Positions 47,334 to 57,103 are shown, numbered from the stretch's first letter. The stretch is 64,000 bases of DNA from Microbacterium esteraromaticum (GCF_016907315.1 NZ_JAFBBS010000001.1:2542001-2606000); one strand, 5' to 3'. Numbers and translations: made by a program. The notes: generated by a model from the letters alone, not told the origin.

Positions 47334-48602
47334 ATGCAACGCCTCATCGTCGCGCTCCTCGCCTCCCTCGATGCCGCCATCGCGGCGGCCGTCGGGCTCG
47401 CCCTCGTGCTCGCGCCGTTCACCCTGCTCTGGGCTCTCGCCTTCGGGATCGACGCCGATTGGGGCGCACTCTGGCCCGTGACGGGCTCTCTGTGGCAGTT
47501 CGGGCACGGTGTGCCCCTCGAGGTCGTGCTTCCGGATGCCCTGATGTCGAGCCTCGGCATCTCGAAGGAAGCGGCGCGATTCGCCCTCTCGGTTCCGCCC
47601 CTCGCGCTGCTGATCTTCACGCTGCTGTTCGCGGCGCGCTCTGGTCGCCGCGCCGCCGTGGCGGGCCGCTGGGTGGCGGGCGCGGCCGGCGGCACGGTCG
47701 CGTTCTCGGTGCTGAGCGCCGGCGTCGCCGTGACGGGCTCGTCGGACGTGCTCCGGGCTCCGCTGGTCGCGGCGATCATCATCCCCGCGACGGTGTATGC
47801 CGCGGGCATCCTGGCCGGCGGGATCACCCACGCCTGGTCGGAAGGCGACGACGGTCCGATAGACCGCCTGCGAGACGTGGTCGACGGGTGGGGCGAGTGG
47901 TCCTCTGTGCCGGGTGAGGCCATCCGCGGTGCCGCCGTCGTCTTGGTCGCGCTGACGGGGGCGTCCGCTGCGGGCATCGCCGTGATGACGGTGCTTCGAG
48001 GCGGCGAGGTCGTCGCGCTGTACGAGGCCGCGCACGTCGACGTGCTGGGTGCCGTCATGCTCACCCTCGGTCACCTGGCGTACCTGCCGACGCTGATCGT
48101 CTGGGCCGCGAGCTGGCTGGCCGGCCCCGGGTTCGCGCTCGGGACGGGCACGTCTGTGTCGCCCGCCGGCACAGAGCTCGGCGTCATCCCCGGCATCCCG
48201 GTGCTCGGTCTGGTGCCGGCGCACGCGTCGATCTGGATGCTGGTCAGCGTGCTCGTTCCCATCGCCTGCGGCGCTGTCGCCGGGTGGATGGTGCGCTCGC
48301 GTCTGGTCTGGGAGCGCACGGCGGAGGGTCACGGCCCGCGGGCGGCGATCGCCGTGGGCATCGCCGCGCTGTCAGCAGGCGCCGCTGCGCTCGCCGCAGT
48401 GCTCGCATCGGGCTCGATCGGCCCCGGTCGGCTCGCCGAGGCGGGACCGGCGGTCGGCCCGTTCGCGCTCGCGGTGGGCATCGAGGTGCTCATCGGCGCC
48501 GGCATCCTGCTGCTCGCGCCGAGGCATCGCGACGAGCTCGCAGAAGAGCGCACCGACCGTTGGAACGAGGAGATGGCGGGGCTCACAGCCCCGATAGACT
48601 GA
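47334..48602 (+). CDS. perM: DUF6350 / PerM-like membrane protein
   Basis: This 422-residue protein has about eight to ten membrane segments, beginning [19 protein letters not shown], and a charged C-terminus ([18 protein letters not shown]). I identify it as the DUF6350/PerM family from the combination of topology, length and its place directly before purN and purH, which is the order of perM (Rv0955), purN and purH in M. tuberculosis as I remember it. PerM there is linked to cell division and persistence. Four bases separate it from purN. Confidence 0.75.
   Translation: MQRLIVALLASLDAAIAAAVGLALVLAPFTLLWALAFGIDADWGALWPVTGSLWQFGHGVPLEVVLPDALMSSLGISKEAARFALSVPPLALLIFTLLFAARSGRRAAVAGRWVAGAAGGTVAFSVLSAGVAVTGSSDVLRAPLVAAIIIPATVYAAGILAGGITHAWSEGDDGPIDRLRDVVDGWGEWSSVPGEAIRGAAVVLVALTGASAAGIAVMTVLRGGEVVALYEAAHVDVLGAVMLTLGHLAYLPTLIVWAASWLAGPGFALGTGTSVSPAGTELGVIPGIPVLGLVPAHASIWMLVSVLVPIACGAVAGWMVRSRLVWERTAEGHGPRAAIAVGIAALSAGAAALAAVLASGSIGPGRLAEAGPAVGPFALAVGIEVLIGAGILLLAPRHRDELAEERTDRWNEEMAGLTAPID
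48595..48600 (+). promoter_or_regulatory. Possible internal -10 for purN
   Basis: TAGACT at the very end of perM ends six bases before the purN GTG, so purN may also be transcribed leaderless from its own start. Confidence 0.35.
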
Positions 48603-48606
48603 CCTG

Positions 48607-49188
48607 GTGCTGACGCTCGCCGTTCTCATCTCCGGTACGGGCTCGAACCTCCGAGCCCTGCTCGAGGCCGCGAGCCACCCCGACTTCCCCGCGCGGGTCA
48701 TCGCCGTCGGCGCCGACCGCGACGCGGCAGGCCTCGCGCACGCCGAGGAGTTCGGCATCCCGACCTTCACCGTGCCCTACACCGCCTACGCCAGTCGTGA
48801 GGAATGGGGGCACGAGCTCGCCGCGCAGCTGGATGCCTGGCAGCCCGACCTCATCGTGCTCAGTGGCCTCATGCGCCTGCTGCCGCCGGCCGTCGTCGAG
48901 CGCTACGCGCCGAACATCATCAACACCCACCCCGCGTACCTGCCCGAGTTCCCCGGCGCACACGGCGTGCGCGACGCGCTCGCCGCGGGGGTCACCGAGA
49001 CCGGCGCGAGCGTCATCGTCGTCGACGACGGCATCGACAGCGGCCCGATCCTCGCGCAGGAACGCGTGCCGGTGCTGCCCGACGACACCGAGTCGACCCT
49101 GCACGACCGCATCAAACCCGTCGAACGACGACTGCTCATCGACGCAGTGCAGCGCATCGCCACAGGCGCGCTGCCCCTCTCCCGCTGA
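48607..49188 (+). CDS. purN: Phosphoribosylglycinamide formyltransferase
   Basis: PurN transfers a formyl group from 10-formyl-THF to GAR in step 3 of purine synthesis. The 193-residue protein has the N-terminal nucleotide loop [13 protein letters not shown], the catalytic Asn/His/Asp set in [18 protein letters not shown] and [16 protein letters not shown], and the terminal helices. The start is GTG, with no Shine-Dalgarno. It is followed by purH after 32 bases. Confidence 0.97.
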   Translation: MLTLAVLISGTGSNLRALLEAASHPDFPARVIAVGADRDAAGLAHAEEFGIPTFTVPYTAYASREEWGHELAAQLDAWQPDLIVLSGLMRLLPPAVVERYAPNIINTHPAYLPEFPGAHGVRDALAAGVTETGASVIVVDDGIDSGPILAQERVPVLPDDTESTLHDRIKPVERRLLIDAVQRIATGALPLSR

Positions 49189-49220
49189 CATACACCTCGC
49201 CCGAACGAAGGAGCACCCTC

Positions 49221-50828
49221 ATGGCCGGCCCCCGCCTCGATCCCTCGCTGTACCGTGACCGCGATCTCGTGCCCGTCAAGCGCGCGCTGGTCTCGGTGAG
49301 CGACAAGTCCGGACTGCTCGAGCTCGCCGAGGCGCTGACGAACGCCGGCGTCGAGATCGTGTCGACGGGCTCGACGGCGCAGACGATTCGGGATGCCGGT
49401 CACGAGGTCACCGACGTCGCCGCAGTGACGGGCGTCGCCGAGATGCTCGACGGACGGGTGAAGACCCTGCACCCGAAGGTGCACGGCGGACTGCTGGCCG
49501 ACCTTCGCCTCGAGGATCACGAGCGCCAGCTCTCCGACCTCGGCATCGAGCCGTTCGAGCTCGTCGTGGTCAACCTCTATCCGTTCGTCGAGACGGTGGC
49601 ATCCGGTGCCGAGCCCGACGCCATCGTCGAGCAGATCGACATCGGTGGCCCCGCGATGGTGCGTGCCGCCGCGAAGAACCACGCCAATGTGGCGATCGTC
49701 GTCTCGCCCGAGTCGTACCCCGCCATCATCGAGGCGGTCGAAGAGGGCGGCACGACTCTGGTGCACCGCCGTGAGCTCGCCGCGCGCGCTTTCGCCCACA
49801 CGGCGAACTACGACTCGGCCGTCGCGCAGTGGTTCTCGGAGGGCACGCTGCTCGAAGGCGGCGACCTGCCCGCCCACCTCACGGTGAAGGCGGAGCGCCT
49901 CGCGACCCTGCGCTACGGCGAGAACTCGCACCAGCGCGGCGCCATCTACACCCGCGCCGGCGGCCACGGCATCGCCCAGGCCACGCAGCTGCAGGGCAAG
50001 GAGATGTCGTACAACAACTATGTCGACGCCGACGCCGCGCTGCGCGCCGCCTACGACATGGTGCAGCCGGCTGTCGCCATCATCAAGCACGCCAACCCGT
50101 GCGGTATCGCGACCACCGCGCCCAGCGCACTCGATCCGATCGCCAGCGCGCACCTCCGCGCCCATGAGTGCGACCCGGTGTCGGCGTACGGCGGAGTGAT
50201 CGCCGCCAACGGCACCGTCACGCTCAAGATGGCCGAGAACCTGAAGGACATCTTCACCGAGGTGATCGTCGCGCCGGCGTTCGAGCCCGCCGCGTTGGAG
50301 GTCTTCAAGGCGAAGAAGAACCTGCGCCTGCTGCAGCTGCCCGCCGACTGGCGTCAGGAGCGCATGGACGTGCGGCTGGTATCGGGCGGTCTTCTGCTGC
50401 AGGATGCCGACCGCTTCCCGGATGACATCGTCTCGGTCGCGAAGAACTGGGAGCTCGTCTCGGGCGAGCGTCCGAACGACGCCGAGATGGAGAATCTCAT
50501 CTTCGCCTGGAAGGCCTGCCGAGCAGTCAAGTCGAACGCGATCGTGCTCGCGAAGGACAACGCGACCGTCGGCGTCGGCATGGGCCAGGTCAACCGCGTC
50601 GACTCGTGCCGCCTCGCGGTCGAGCGGGCGGGCGATCGAGCTGCCGGCTCGGTCGCGGCATCCGATGCGTTCTTCCCCTTCGCCGACGGTCCGCAGGTGC
50701 TTCTCGACGCGGGCATCAAGGCGATCGTGCAGCCCGGCGGATCGGTGCGCGACGACGAGGTGATCGACGCCGCTCGCAAGGCCGGCGTGACCATGTTCTT
50801 CACCGGGGAACGCCACTTCTTCCACTAA
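49221..50828 (+). CDS. purH: Bifunctional AICAR formyltransferase / IMP cyclohydrolase
   Basis: PurH catalyses the last two steps to IMP. The 535-residue protein has the MGS-like IMP cyclohydrolase domain ([36 protein letters not shown], about residue 75) and the AICAR transformylase domain with [12 protein letters not shown] (about 230), the KHANPCGIA catalytic motif (about 290) and [15 protein letters not shown] near the end. GAAGGAGC precedes the ATG. A longer frame upstream overlaps purN and is not used. Confidence 0.98.
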   Translation: MAGPRLDPSLYRDRDLVPVKRALVSVSDKSGLLELAEALTNAGVEIVSTGSTAQTIRDAGHEVTDVAAVTGVAEMLDGRVKTLHPKVHGGLLADLRLEDHERQLSDLGIEPFELVVVNLYPFVETVASGAEPDAIVEQIDIGGPAMVRAAAKNHANVAIVVSPESYPAIIEAVEEGGTTLVHRRELAARAFAHTANYDSAVAQWFSEGTLLEGGDLPAHLTVKAERLATLRYGENSHQRGAIYTRAGGHGIAQATQLQGKEMSYNNYVDADAALRAAYDMVQPAVAIIKHANPCGIATTAPSALDPIASAHLRAHECDPVSAYGGVIAANGTVTLKMAENLKDIFTEVIVAPAFEPAALEVFKAKKNLRLLQLPADWRQERMDVRLVSGGLLLQDADRFPDDIVSVAKNWELVSGERPNDAEMENLIFAWKACRAVKSNAIVLAKDNATVGVGMGQVNRVDSCRLAVERAGDRAAGSVAASDAFFPFADGPQVLLDAGIKAIVQPGGSVRDDEVIDAARKAGVTMFFTGERHFFH

Positions 50829-50916
50829 GCGGGAGCGCCAGCGACCGCGAAGGGGAAGAAGTGGCCGCATAAGCGGCGGAGCGAAGCGAGCCGCAGATCG
50901 ATCGTCGAGCGAAGGC

Positions 50917-50994
50917 GGCGGAGCCGCAAGAGTCGAGACGTGGTGACCCGATCTCTGAACGGCGGAGCCGCAGGAGTCGAGACGTGGTGACCCG
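50917..50994 (+). repeat. Two direct copies of a 34-bp intergenic repeat
   Basis: GGCGGAGCCGCARGAGTCGA followed by GACGTGGTGACCCG occurs at 50917-50950 and 50961-50994 with one base difference (period 44 bases). A weaker related segment (GAGCGAAGCGAGCCGC) precedes it. The rest of the 50829-51032 gap shows no gene. Confidence 0.9.
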
Positions 50995-51032
50995 GCCTCG
51001 TACGCAGCCGGCGAAGCCGCTGCCTCCGGCCG

Positions 51033-51464
51033 TCACACGGTCGCGGACGACAGCAGGATGCTCGTCTCGCTGTCGCGGATGCCCTCGATGCCGCGGATGG
51101 TTCCCAGGGTCTCGTCGAACGATGCCAGGCTGTCGCAGCTGATGTCGGCGACGAGGTCCCACCGGCCGTTGGTGGTGTGCAGCGCGGCGATCTGCGGCAC
51201 ACCGCGCAGGCTGCGGATCACCTCCCGGGTGTTGCGACCTTCGACGGCGATCAGCATGATGGCGCGCACGACCGAGGCCGCTGCGGCGTCGCGTACGCGC
51301 ACCGAGAAGCCGACGATCACGCCGCTCTCGACGAGCCGGCGCAGGCGGGTGTCGACCGTGGCGCGCGTGACTCCGAGCCGGCGGGCGAGGTTGACCACCG
51401 ACTCCCTGCTGTTCGCACGAAGCAGCGACAGCAGTCGCCGGTCGAGGTCGTCGAGAGTGCTCAT
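51033..51464 (-). CDS. Lrp/AsnC family transcriptional regulator
   Basis: This 143-residue protein has the AsnC-type helix-turn-helix (LDDLDRRLLSLLRANSRESV; LARRLGVTRATVDTRLRRL) and a RAM ligand-binding domain (VPQIAALHTTNGRWDLVADI). It is divergent from the ornithine cyclodeaminase gene across a 120-base region containing a 15-bp palindrome, and very likely controls that operon in response to an amino acid such as ornithine, arginine or citrulline. TAAGTT (51476 to 51471) ends six bases before the ATG, suggesting a leaderless message. Confidence 0.93.
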   Translation of the reverse strand: MSTLDDLDRRLLSLLRANSRESVVNLARRLGVTRATVDTRLRRLVESGVIVGFSVRVRDAAAASVVRAIMLIAVEGRNTREVIRSLRGVPQIAALHTTNGRWDLVADISCDSLASFDETLGTIRGIEGIRDSETSILLSSATV

Positions 51465-51485
51465 ATACAGAACTTACAGTTTGAC

Positions 51486-51500
51486 TGCACAGTGTGTGCA
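51486..51500. promoter_or_regulatory. 15-bp palindrome, candidate Lrp operator
   Basis: TGCACA-GTG-TGTGCA is a perfect inverted repeat between the divergent regulator and ocd promoters. Its length fits an AsnC/Lrp dimer site, and it lies about 10 bases upstream of the regulator's -10 and 30 bases upstream of the ocd -35. Confidence 0.55.
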
Positions 51501-51530
51501 CCCGATCGCGCAAATGATCATTCCTGCTGA

Positions 51531-51559
51531 TTGAAAGTACCAGCGAGCGCTCATAGATT
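51531..51559 (+). promoter_or_regulatory. Promoter of the ocd-ctlX operon
   Basis: TTGAAA (51531-51536) and TAGATT (51554-51559) are 17 bases apart, a near-consensus pair. It excludes the TTG at 51559 as a start codon. Confidence 0.7.
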
Positions 51560-51585
51560 TGAGGTTCAAAGTGAAGGGATGGGCG

Positions 51586-52623
51586 ATGGTCCGTTTTGTC
51601 GATGTTCCAAACATGCGCCGCTGGCTGATCGACACGGGGATCGAGCGTGCCATCGAAGGCATCGCCGACACGATCGCCGAGGACTTCCGGCGCTGGGAGC
51701 AGTTCGACAAGACCGCCCGCGTGGCCAGCCACTCCGACATCGGCGTGATCGAGCTGATGCCGACGAGCGATGGCGTCCAGTACGGCTTCAAGTACGTCAA
51801 CGGGCACCCGGCCAACCCCTCCCGCGGTCTGCAGACCGTGACCGCCTTCGGCGTGCTCGCCGACGTCGAGAGCGGCTACCCGACGCTGTGGACCGAGATG
51901 ACCATACTCACCGCCCTGCGTACCGCGGCCACCTCAGCGACGGTCGCGCGCCTGCTCGCTCCCGAGGGCGCGACGACCATGGCGATGATCGGCACCGGCA
52001 GTCAGGCCGAGTTCCAGGCGCTCGCGTTCCGCGCGCTGCTGGGTATCCGCAGCCTGCGGGTGTGGGACACCGACCCCGCGGCCCTCGACGTGTTCGAGGC
52101 GAACATGCGTCCGCTCGGCTTCGACATCGTCCGCGCCGAGAGCGCAGCCGAGGCCGTCAGCGGCGCGCAGATCATCACGACCTGCACCGCCGACAAGGCG
52201 AACGCCACCGTGCTGACCGACGACATGGTCGTGCGGGGCGTGCACATCAACGCGATCGGCGGCGACTGCCCCGGCAAGACCGAGCTCGACGCACGCATCC
52301 TGCATCGTGGCGAGATCTTCGTCGAGTACCCGCCGCAGACCCGTATCGAGGGCGAGATCCAGCAGCTGGATGCCGAGCACCCCGTCACCGAGCTGTGGCG
52401 CGTCATGCGCGGTGAGGCGTCGGGCCGCACGGCGGCCGATCAGATCACGATCTTCGACTCGGTCGGCTTCGCGATCGAGGACTTCTCCGCGCTGCGCTAC
52501 CTCGCCGAGGCGATCGACGGAACCGACTACTTCACGGATGTCGACATCATCGCCGAGCCGGCAGACCCGAAGAACCTGTTCGCGCTCGTCGCCGAGGGTG
52601 CCGCCGCGCCCGCCCTGGCGTGA
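51586..52623 (+). CDS. ocd: Ornithine cyclodeaminase
   Basis: OCD converts L-ornithine to L-proline and ammonia with bound NAD. The 345-residue sequence closely follows the Pseudomonas-type enzyme: DKTARVASHSDIGVIELMP, the ornithine-site YGFKYVNGHPANP, TAFGVLADVESGYP, the Rossmann loop MIGTGSQAEFQALAF, and HINAIGGDCPGKTELD with the catalytic aspartate. ATG 51586 is chosen because AAGGGA lies just upstream; an earlier frame start overlaps the -10 box. It overlaps ctlX by GTGA. Confidence 0.95.
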   Translation: MVRFVDVPNMRRWLIDTGIERAIEGIADTIAEDFRRWEQFDKTARVASHSDIGVIELMPTSDGVQYGFKYVNGHPANPSRGLQTVTAFGVLADVESGYPTLWTEMTILTALRTAATSATVARLLAPEGATTMAMIGTGSQAEFQALAFRALLGIRSLRVWDTDPAALDVFEANMRPLGFDIVRAESAAEAVSGAQIITTCTADKANATVLTDDMVVRGVHINAIGGDCPGKTELDARILHRGEIFVEYPPQTRIEGEIQQLDAEHPVTELWRVMRGEASGRTAADQITIFDSVGFAIEDFSALRYLAEAIDGTDYFTDVDIIAEPADPKNLFALVAEGAAAPALA

Positions 52624-53537
52624 GGGCGGCGTCGGCGCAGGCGCCGAACGCCGTGGTGCTGATCCGTCCGCACCATTTCAGGCCGAACCCGCAGACGGCG
52701 GCCGACAACACCTTCCAGCGCGAGACCGACCACGACGTGTCGCGTGCGGCGTTCGAGGCATCCACCCGGGTGGCCGACGTGCTGCGCGGCGAGGGCGTGC
52801 GCGTGCACCTGTTCGAGGACGCCGGCGAATCGCATCCCGACAGCGTGTTCCCCAACAACTGGTTCTCGACCCATGCCGGCGGACGCGTCGCCATCTATCC
52901 GATGTACGCGCCGAACCGCAGGGGCGAGCGGCGGGCGGACATCGTCGAGATGCTCAAGCGGGAGTATCGCGTGCAGGAGGTCATCGACTACTCGGGCCTC
53001 GAGCTCGACGGTCTCTTCCTCGAGGGCACGGGCGCTATGGTGCTCGATCACGTGTCGCGCATCGCCTATGCGGTGCGCTCGCATCGCTGCGACCCGGTGC
53101 TCGTCGAGCGGTTCTGCACGGTGTTCGGCTACGAGCCGGTGGTCTTCGACGCCGCTGATGCCGACGGCGTGCCGGTCTATCACACCAACGTCATGATGTG
53201 CATCGGCACCGACATCGCCCTGGTCGGTCTCGACGCGATCGTCGGCGATGCGCGCAGGGCCGAGATCGCGCGGCGCATCCGTGACACCGGTCGCGTGCTC
53301 GTGGACCTGAGCGCGGAGCAGGTCGCATCGTTCGCCGGCAACGCGATCGAGCTTCGGGATGCCGATGGCGAGCGCATCCTCGTGCTCTCCGAGACAGCCC
53401 ATCGCAGCCTCTCGGGTGAGCAGCTGGCGACTCTGTCGGCGTCGTGCCGCGTGCTGCCGATCGACGTCTCGCCGATCGAGCTGGCCGGCGGCTCCGTCCG
53501 CTGCATGATCGCGGGCATCCACCTCGACCCGCGCTGA
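52620..53537 (+). CDS. ctlX: Citrulline utilisation hydrolase CtlX-like (guanidino-group-modifying fold)
   Basis: This 305-residue amidinotransferase-fold protein has SVFPNNWFSTH (about residue 77), LEGTGAMVLDH, the catalytic histidine region VYHTNVMMCIG (about 182) and the nucleophile cysteine in GGSVRCMIAG (about 294). The family includes enzymes proposed to hydrolyse citrulline to ornithine; dimethylargininases and arginine deiminases are more distant. The GTG start overlaps the ocd stop. Together the pair would run citrulline to ornithine to proline, releasing ammonia. Confidence 0.88.
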   Translation: MRAASAQAPNAVVLIRPHHFRPNPQTAADNTFQRETDHDVSRAAFEASTRVADVLRGEGVRVHLFEDAGESHPDSVFPNNWFSTHAGGRVAIYPMYAPNRRGERRADIVEMLKREYRVQEVIDYSGLELDGLFLEGTGAMVLDHVSRIAYAVRSHRCDPVLVERFCTVFGYEPVVFDAADADGVPVYHTNVMMCIGTDIALVGLDAIVGDARRAEIARRIRDTGRVLVDLSAEQVASFAGNAIELRDADGERILVLSETAHRSLSGEQLATLSASCRVLPIDVSPIELAGGSVRCMIAGIHLDPR

Positions 53538-53563
53538 GCCGCGTGGTCGACAGCGGGCTCAGC
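53533..53563. terminator. Bidirectional terminator between ctlX and the FadR gene
   Basis: GCTGAGCC pairs with GGCTCAGC (8 bp). The arms overlap the stop codons of both convergent genes. Confidence 0.55.
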
Positions 53564-54239
53564 TCTGGGGGAGCTGCTCCGAGCGCTCGATGATGTTCAG
53601 CGCTGCATCCCTCGCCGCCTGGCCGTCACCCGCGCGGATCGCCTGGAAGAGCGCCTCGTGCTGGTCGTCCGGCGACTCGGCCAGAGCCATCGAGCCCATG
53701 CGTCGCTGGGTGATCGAGTTGCGCAGAGACGTGACGAAGCTCGCGTAGATACCGCCGAGCAGAGCGTTTCCCGACGCCTTCACGACGTAGAGGTGGAACG
53801 CCACGTCGTGCTCGACGAATGCATCGCCGTCGCCGCGGTCCGCTGCATCCTGCCGGGCGGACAGTGACGCCTCCATGAGCGCGAGGATCTCGCTGTCGCC
53901 GTTCTCGGCGGCCTGGACGGCGGCCAGCGCATCGAGAGCGCGCCGCACGGCGAAGACCTCGCCGGGATCTGCATCGTGCAGGGCGCGACGAAGGGCGACC
54001 TCGGTGGGATCGCTCGCCATGACGTAGGTGCCGTCGCCCTGACGGGTCTCGAGCAGACCGAGTTGCGCGAGGGCCCGCACGCCCTCGCGCACGGACGGCC
54101 GGCTGACGCCGAGAGCGGCGACGAGCTCGGCCTCGGTGGGGATGCGGGAGCCGACGGGCCACGCGCCCGAGGCGATCTCGGACTGGAGGCGATCGACGAC
54201 GGTGTCGACCAGGGAGCGGCGCTGAATGGGTTGCACCAC
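53559..54239 (-). CDS. FadR/GntR family transcriptional regulator
   Basis: The regulator has a GntR winged helix (SLVDTVVDRLQSEIASGAWP; ELVAALGVSRPSVREGVRAL) and an FCD ligand domain with metal-binding positions (EHDVAFHLYVVKASGN; DDQHEALFQAI). It is divergent from the amidohydrolase/transporter cluster and is its likely repressor. The start is uncertain: GTG 54239 is proposed because TATGAT at 54285-54280 looks like the gene's -10, which would exclude the upstream ATGs at 54281 and 54284. Confidence 0.88.
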   Translation of the reverse strand: MVQPIQRRSLVDTVVDRLQSEIASGAWPVGSRIPTEAELVAALGVSRPSVREGVRALAQLGLLETRQGDGTYVMASDPTEVALRRALHDADPGEVFAVRRALDALAAVQAAENGDSEILALMEASLSARQDAADRGDGDAFVEHDVAFHLYVVKASGNALLGGIYASFVTSLRNSITQRRMGSMALAESPDDQHEALFQAIRAGDGQAARDAALNIIERSEQLPQS

Positions 54240-54279
54240 GTCATTGTCTCGTAACAGGGGTGACAGCGGAACAGAATTC

Positions 54280-54285
54280 ATCATA
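54280..54285 (-). promoter_or_regulatory. Candidate -10 and operator region of the FadR regulator
   Basis: TATGAT reads leftwards inside the near-palindrome ATTGTATGAT. It lies in the 104-base divergent region and may be both the -10 box and part of a GntR-type operator. Confidence 0.35.
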
Positions 54286-54343
54286 CAATCTGACAACCGC
54301 CGATCGGCGGTCGAGGCGATGAAGCCGAAGGAGCGCTCAGCAC

Positions 54344-55399
54344 GTGGCAGCAGCACTGATCGAACCGATGCCCCTTGCGGCTGCCGGGCTCGTCGACGCG
54401 CACATCCACCCCGACAAGACCAGCTGGGGCGACCGGTGGATGACGCGTCGTCCTGCGCACACCCTCGACCAGCTCATCGAGAACAATCTCCTCGCGCTGC
54501 CCGAGTACGGCCGCAGCGTCGAGGAACGAGCGCATGCCCTGCTGAGCCACGCGCTGCGCAGCGGCACGCTGGCGATGCGCGCGCATGTCGATGTCGGCTC
54601 CGAGATCGGGCTCGCGCACGTCGAGGGCGTGAGAGCCGCAGCAGAGCGGATCGGTCCCGACCTGACGGTGCAGATCGTCTGCTTCCCGCAGTTCGGCCTT
54701 CTGACGAACCCGGGCACTCTCGACCTCATGGCCGCATCGCTCGACGCCGGGGCCGACATCGTCGGCGGCATCGACCCGCTCGGCCGCGACGGCGACGTCG
54801 CCGGTCACCTCGATGCCGTCTTCGGGCTCTCGGCGCGCAGCGGACGCGACCTCGACATCCATCTGCACGACGGGGGAGAGGAGGGTCTTGCGCAGATCCG
54901 CGAGATCGCCGCGCGCACCCGCGCCGCCGGCATGCAGGGACGGGTCACCGTGAGCCACGCCTTCGCCCTCTGCGACGCCGCTCTGCCCTCGCTGCGCGCC
55001 ACCCTCGACGCCGTCGCCGAGGTGGGGCTCTGGATCACCACCTGCGCACTCGGACCCGACCCGGTGCCCGATCTCGACCTGTTCGAGACGCACGGCGTGC
55101 AGCTCGCCGCCGGCTCCGACGGCGTCCGCGACAGCTGGTCGCCGTTCGGCACGGGCAGCATGGTCGACCGGGCGCACCTGCTCGGCTACCGCACCGGAGC
55201 GGTCACCGACGCCGACCTCGAGCGCTGCTACCGCATCGCCTCGCGCGAAGGCGGCCGCATGCTCGGCATCCCCGACCTGAACACCGAGGTGGACGCCACG
55301 AGCGCCACACGCCTCGAGTTCGACACACCATCGATCGCGCAGCTCGTCGTCGATCGGCCCGCCCCTGCGCGCGTCATCCGTCACGGACGCGTGCTCTGA
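54344..55399 (+). CDS. Amidohydrolase, cytosine deaminase/AtzC-like
   Basis: This 351-residue metal-dependent hydrolase is of the CodA type. Metal ligands are visible in GLVDAHIHPDKTSW (about 16-29), DIHLHDGGEEG (about 172), VTVSHAFAL (about 205) and LAAGSDGVRDSW (about 254). CodA-type enzymes deaminate cytosine, isoguanine, or N-substituted triazine rings. It is the first gene of a cluster with a complete oligopeptide/opine-type importer and a second amidohydrolase, so the substrate is probably imported by that system. The GTG start has AAGGAG ten bases upstream. Confidence 0.87.
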   Translation: MAAALIEPMPLAAAGLVDAHIHPDKTSWGDRWMTRRPAHTLDQLIENNLLALPEYGRSVEERAHALLSHALRSGTLAMRAHVDVGSEIGLAHVEGVRAAAERIGPDLTVQIVCFPQFGLLTNPGTLDLMAASLDAGADIVGGIDPLGRDGDVAGHLDAVFGLSARSGRDLDIHLHDGGEEGLAQIREIAARTRAAGMQGRVTVSHAFALCDAALPSLRATLDAVAEVGLWITTCALGPDPVPDLDLFETHGVQLAAGSDGVRDSWSPFGTGSMVDRAHLLGYRTGAVTDADLERCYRIASREGGRMLGIPDLNTEVDATSATRLEFDTPSIAQLVVDRPAPARVIRHGRVL

Positions 55400-55451
55400 C
55401 GATCCCCCACCACACCCTGATCACCCCCCACCCGAAAACACAGGAGTTCTC

Positions 55452-57098
55452 GTGGTTCTACGCAAGACAGCACTCAGCTCGGCGGCCGTTCTCGCCCTGG
55501 CGTCCTTGACGCTGGCCGGCTGCTCGGCCCCATCCGGCACGTCCGATCAGAAGGGGCCGGCCTCGCTCGAGCTCGATCTCGACAACCTCGCCACGACGAC
55601 ACCGGCCGGCACCAAGCCGATCGACGAGGTCAAATGGAACCTGCCGTACGAGCCGTCGTCGATTGACCCCATCTTCACCTGGAACTACGCTGAGAACACG
55701 GCGACCGCGAACCTCTGCGAGAGCCTGCTGCGCATGAAGCCGGACCTGTCGCTCGAACCCGGCCTCGCGTCGACGGTCGACCAGCCCGACGACAAGACGT
55801 ACGTGTACACGATCCGCGAGGGCGTCACGTTCTGGAACGGCAACCCGCTCACAGCCGAGGACGTCGCGTTCTCGCTTCAGCGCCAGATCGGCGAGGACTC
55901 GAAGTCGTACTGGGGCGACTACTTCAGCAACGTCGTCTCGGCGGAGGTCACCGGCGACATGCAGGTCACGGTCACGCTGTCGGAGCCCGACGTGCTCTTC
56001 GCCCAGGCGATGGGATCGGCTGCGGGCGCGATCGTCGAGAAGGCCGCCGCAGAAGCCGGCGGCGACGCCTTCGGAACGCCGAAGGGCGACCTGCAGTGCA
56101 CTGGTCCGTACAAGGTCGCGAGCTGGGACTCGGGCAAGCGCCTCGTGATCGAGCGCAACGACGCCTACTGGAACACCGAGGTCAAGCCGCTCGCGAAGCA
56201 GATCTCGTTCAGCTTCATCGCCGACGAGTCGACCGCGATCAACGCGCTCAGCACGGGCGACGTCGACGGGCAGTTCTTCTATCTGCCGCCCGCGGGACTG
56301 TCGCAGCTGCAGAAGAGCAAGAACGTCACGACCACCTTCGGCGAGTCGTTCGTGTTCTGGACGCTCGCGCCGATCGGCAAGGACGGCGGTCTCGGCGACG
56401 AGAAGATCCGTCAGGCGCTGTCGCTGGCGATCGACCGGGAGCAGCTGTCAAAGGTCGTCTTCCAGGGCGCAGCCATCCCGGCGGCCACGATCGCCGGCCC
56501 CGCGACCTGGGGCTACGAGGAGGATGCCTTTGCCGAGGCGTTCAAGGAGTTCGACGTGACCGCCGACATCGAGGCCGCGAAGAAGCTCGTCGCCGAGGCC
56601 GGCGCACCGTCCGAGCCCATCGTGCTCGCCGTGCAGGGCAGCTCCGCCGTGCACGAGCAGACCGCCAGCGTCATCCAGGCCGCCGGTCAGGCGATCGGAC
56701 TCAACGTGCAGACGAAGGTGATCCCCGTCGAGCAGTTCGGCAACCTCTACTTCGACCCGGCCGCGCGTGAGGGCCTAGACGGGTTCTTCACCACGAACTA
56801 CGCCGACTTCGCCGATCCTCTCGGTGTCTACAGCTTCTTCGAGTCGGCGAACTCGCACGACTACATCGGCTGGGACGGTGCCGACGCCGAGATCGCCGAG
56901 GCGCTGAAGACCACCGACGATGCGAAGCGCGCCGAGCTGGTGATCGGCATCCAGAAGAAGGTCACCGAGGCGCTGCCGTGGATCCCGCTCGCCTACGAGC
57001 CCACCACGATGATCCAGAGCACGCGGATCTCGGGCGCCGTGCCCTCGTTCGCGTACCTGTACGCGCCGTGGGCCGTCTCGATCGGCGGGACCGAGTAA
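55452..57098 (+). CDS. ABC substrate-binding lipoprotein, peptide/opine/nickel (family 5)
   Basis: The 548-residue receptor has a lipoprotein signal (MVLRKTALSSAAVLALASL, lipobox TLAGC) and the SBP_bac_5 fold (EVKWNLPYEPSSIDPIFTW; YVYTIREGVTFWNGNPLTAEDVAFSLQR; GPYKVASWDSGKRLVIERND). CAGGAG precedes the GTG start. The family binds peptides, opines, oligosaccharides and heterocycles, so the fold does not fix the ligand. It is 53 bases after the first amidohydrolase and five bases before the first permease. Confidence 0.94.
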   Translation: MVLRKTALSSAAVLALASLTLAGCSAPSGTSDQKGPASLELDLDNLATTTPAGTKPIDEVKWNLPYEPSSIDPIFTWNYAENTATANLCESLLRMKPDLSLEPGLASTVDQPDDKTYVYTIREGVTFWNGNPLTAEDVAFSLQRQIGEDSKSYWGDYFSNVVSAEVTGDMQVTVTLSEPDVLFAQAMGSAAGAIVEKAAAEAGGDAFGTPKGDLQCTGPYKVASWDSGKRLVIERNDAYWNTEVKPLAKQISFSFIADESTAINALSTGDVDGQFFYLPPAGLSQLQKSKNVTTTFGESFVFWTLAPIGKDGGLGDEKIRQALSLAIDREQLSKVVFQGAAIPAATIAGPATWGYEEDAFAEAFKEFDVTADIEAAKKLVAEAGAPSEPIVLAVQGSSAVHEQTASVIQAAGQAIGLNVQTKVIPVEQFGNLYFDPAAREGLDGFFTTNYADFADPLGVYSFFESANSHDYIGWDGADAEIAEALKTTDDAKRAELVIGIQKKVTEALPWIPLAYEPTTMIQSTRISGAVPSFAYLYAPWAVSIGGTE

Positions 57099-57103
57099 GA
57101 CCT

